Origin: Xanthobacteraceae bacterium
Lineage (GTDB): Bacteria > Pseudomonadota > Alphaproteobacteria > Rhizobiales > Xanthobacteraceae
Direction: 5' to 3'
Length of the DNA: 6,874 nt
Assembly (NCBI GenBank): GCA_030043175.1
Contig: JASHYD010000893.1
Coordinates: 1-6,874 of the forward strand
Shown: piece by piece, positions 6,109 through 6,874 of the stretch
How the letters are laid out: the number at the start of each line of letters is the position of its first letter
Position numbering within the stretch: the stretch's first letter is position 1
Notes under the pieces: model-generated
Told to the model about the DNA's origin: nothing
Seen by the model: only the letters and a program-made list of their open reading frames with translations
Database searches by the model: none
Position numbers and translations under genes: made by a program

Positions 6109-6874
6109 CGGCCAGCAATCGACGGTGCGCCGTCGGTCACGACCCGTCCTCGCGCGGTCAGATCCTCCAGATGCGCCAAGGTCGACAAAGCAGCTGCGCC
6201 AGAAAGCCGCGGATCGAGCCCGATATAGATCGCCCGCACCAGTCCCGCGATGTCGCTCTCACCTTTGCCGAGGCGATGCAGAATTGACGCCTCCCGGCCG
6301 CGGCGGTGAGCGATATATCGGGCGACGAAATCCGGCGCATTGGGGATAACGTCGCCGTGCCCCGGAAGATAAACCGTCTCGGGCCGAGCCGCGAGCCGAT
6401 CGAGGGAGGCCATGTAATCCCTCATGGAACCATCTGGCGGCGCCACGATCGAGGTCGACCAGCCCATCACGTGATCGCCGGAAAACAGGATGTCGGTGCC
6501 CGTGAGCGCAAAGGCCATGTGATTTGCCGTGTGCCCGGGGGTGGCGATCGCTTCGAGCGCCCAGCCGTCCCCGACGATCGCATCGCCATCGGCGACGCGG
6601 TGATCCGGCACAAAATCAGTGTCGCCGCCGGCGTCGAGCCGTGCGGTTTCGCCGATGAATAGCGGCCGCGACGAGCGATGCGGCCCCTCCCCCACTGTGG
6701 GGGCACCGGTCATCTCCTTGAGGGGTGCGGCACCCGGAGAGTGATCGCGATGGGTGTGGGTGATGATGATGTGCGTCACCGTCTCACCGCGCACCGCCTC
6801 GAGCAACGCAGCAGTGTGACGCGCATCGATTGGCCCCGGATCGATGATCGCAACGCTGCCGCGGCCGATGATGT
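6090..6874 (-). CDS. Metallo-beta-lactamase-fold hydrolase (glyoxalase II / LACTB2-like), N-terminus beyond right edge
   Basis: The minus-strand frame is open from the right edge to a TGA at 6090-6092, giving 260 visible residues; roughly 40 N-terminal residues are probably missing. The visible part starts IIGRGSVAIIDPGP, the usual second strand and Asp-Pro-Gly turn of the fold. HTHRDH (6741-6758) is the HxHxDH metal-binding motif. ATPGHTANHMAF supplies the next His, LFSGDHVMGW the bridging Asp, and YLPGHGDVI the last His, so both metal sites look complete. The region after that (ARYIAHRRGRE, ILHRLGKGESDIAGLVRAIY, LSTLAHLEDLTARGRVV) matches the winged-helix tail seen in LACTB2-like proteins. 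Relatives hydrolyse thioesters, lactones or nucleic acids; substrate cannot be assigned. A TTG at 6804-6806 falls inside the conserved fold and is not a credible start. The gene converges on and overlaps the DUF1499 gene by 19 bp. Confidence 0.88.
   Translation of the reverse strand, partial: IIGRGSVAIIDPGPIDARHTAALLEAVRGETVTHIIITHTHRDHSPGAAPLKEMTGAPTVGEGPHRSSRPLFIGETARLDAGGDTDFVPDHRVADGDAIVGDGWALEAIATPGHTANHMAFALTGTDILFSGDHVMGWSTSIVAPPDGSMRDYMASLDRLAARPETVYLPGHGDVIPNAPDFVARYIAHRRGREASILHRLGKGESDIAGLVRAIYIGLDPRLSGAAALSTLAHLEDLTARGRVVTDGAPSIAGRYRLPP

Overview
The window looks like chromosomal DNA from a GC-rich alphaproteobacterium, most likely of the Bradyrhizobium / Rhodopseudomonas / Afipia group. 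I infer this from high GC, strong G/C preference at third codon positions, and from how closely the acyl-CoA ligase and the DUF1499 membrane protein resemble proteins I recall from that group. No database search was possible. Five intact or edge-cut genes stand beside three gene remnants. I see no rRNA, tRNA, CRISPR array, intact insertion sequence or recognisable defence system.

Left part (about 1-1810): a scarred region. On the minus strand, running off the left edge, is a secreted ClpP-fold serine-protease-like protein (COG3904 type) broken by a frameshift. Behind it, also on the minus strand, is a decayed piece of a cysteine synthase that still shows the K-D-R cofactor-lysine region. A small intact plus-strand gene follows (1077-1595): a secreted NTF2/SnoaL-like protein. 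It is preceded by two tandem copies of a 10-bp perfect palindrome. Between it and the next gene lies the C-terminal tail of a HigA-type antitoxin, without start or partner toxin.

Middle (1806-4802): two well-preserved plus-strand catabolic genes. The first is an FAD-dependent N-methyl amino acid oxidase of the monomeric sarcosine oxidase / SolA family, with its substrate-site and flavin-attachment residues present. The second is a class I acyl-CoA ligase of the DmdB-like / medium-chain type with all core motifs. They are 225 bp apart and each seems to have its own translation signals, so a shared operon is possible but not shown.

Right part (4803-6874): a 454-bp stretch without a convincing gene, then a three-helix membrane protein with a DUF1499 domain on plus, and a convergent metallo-beta-lactamase-fold hydrolase (glyoxalase II / LACTB2-like) on minus, cut by the right edge. 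These last two genes overlap tail-to-tail by 19 bp.

I do not see a clear undescribed system. The most unusual content is the cluster of three eroded genes, most of which show up only when frames are joined or short frames without starts are read, and the tandem palindrome.
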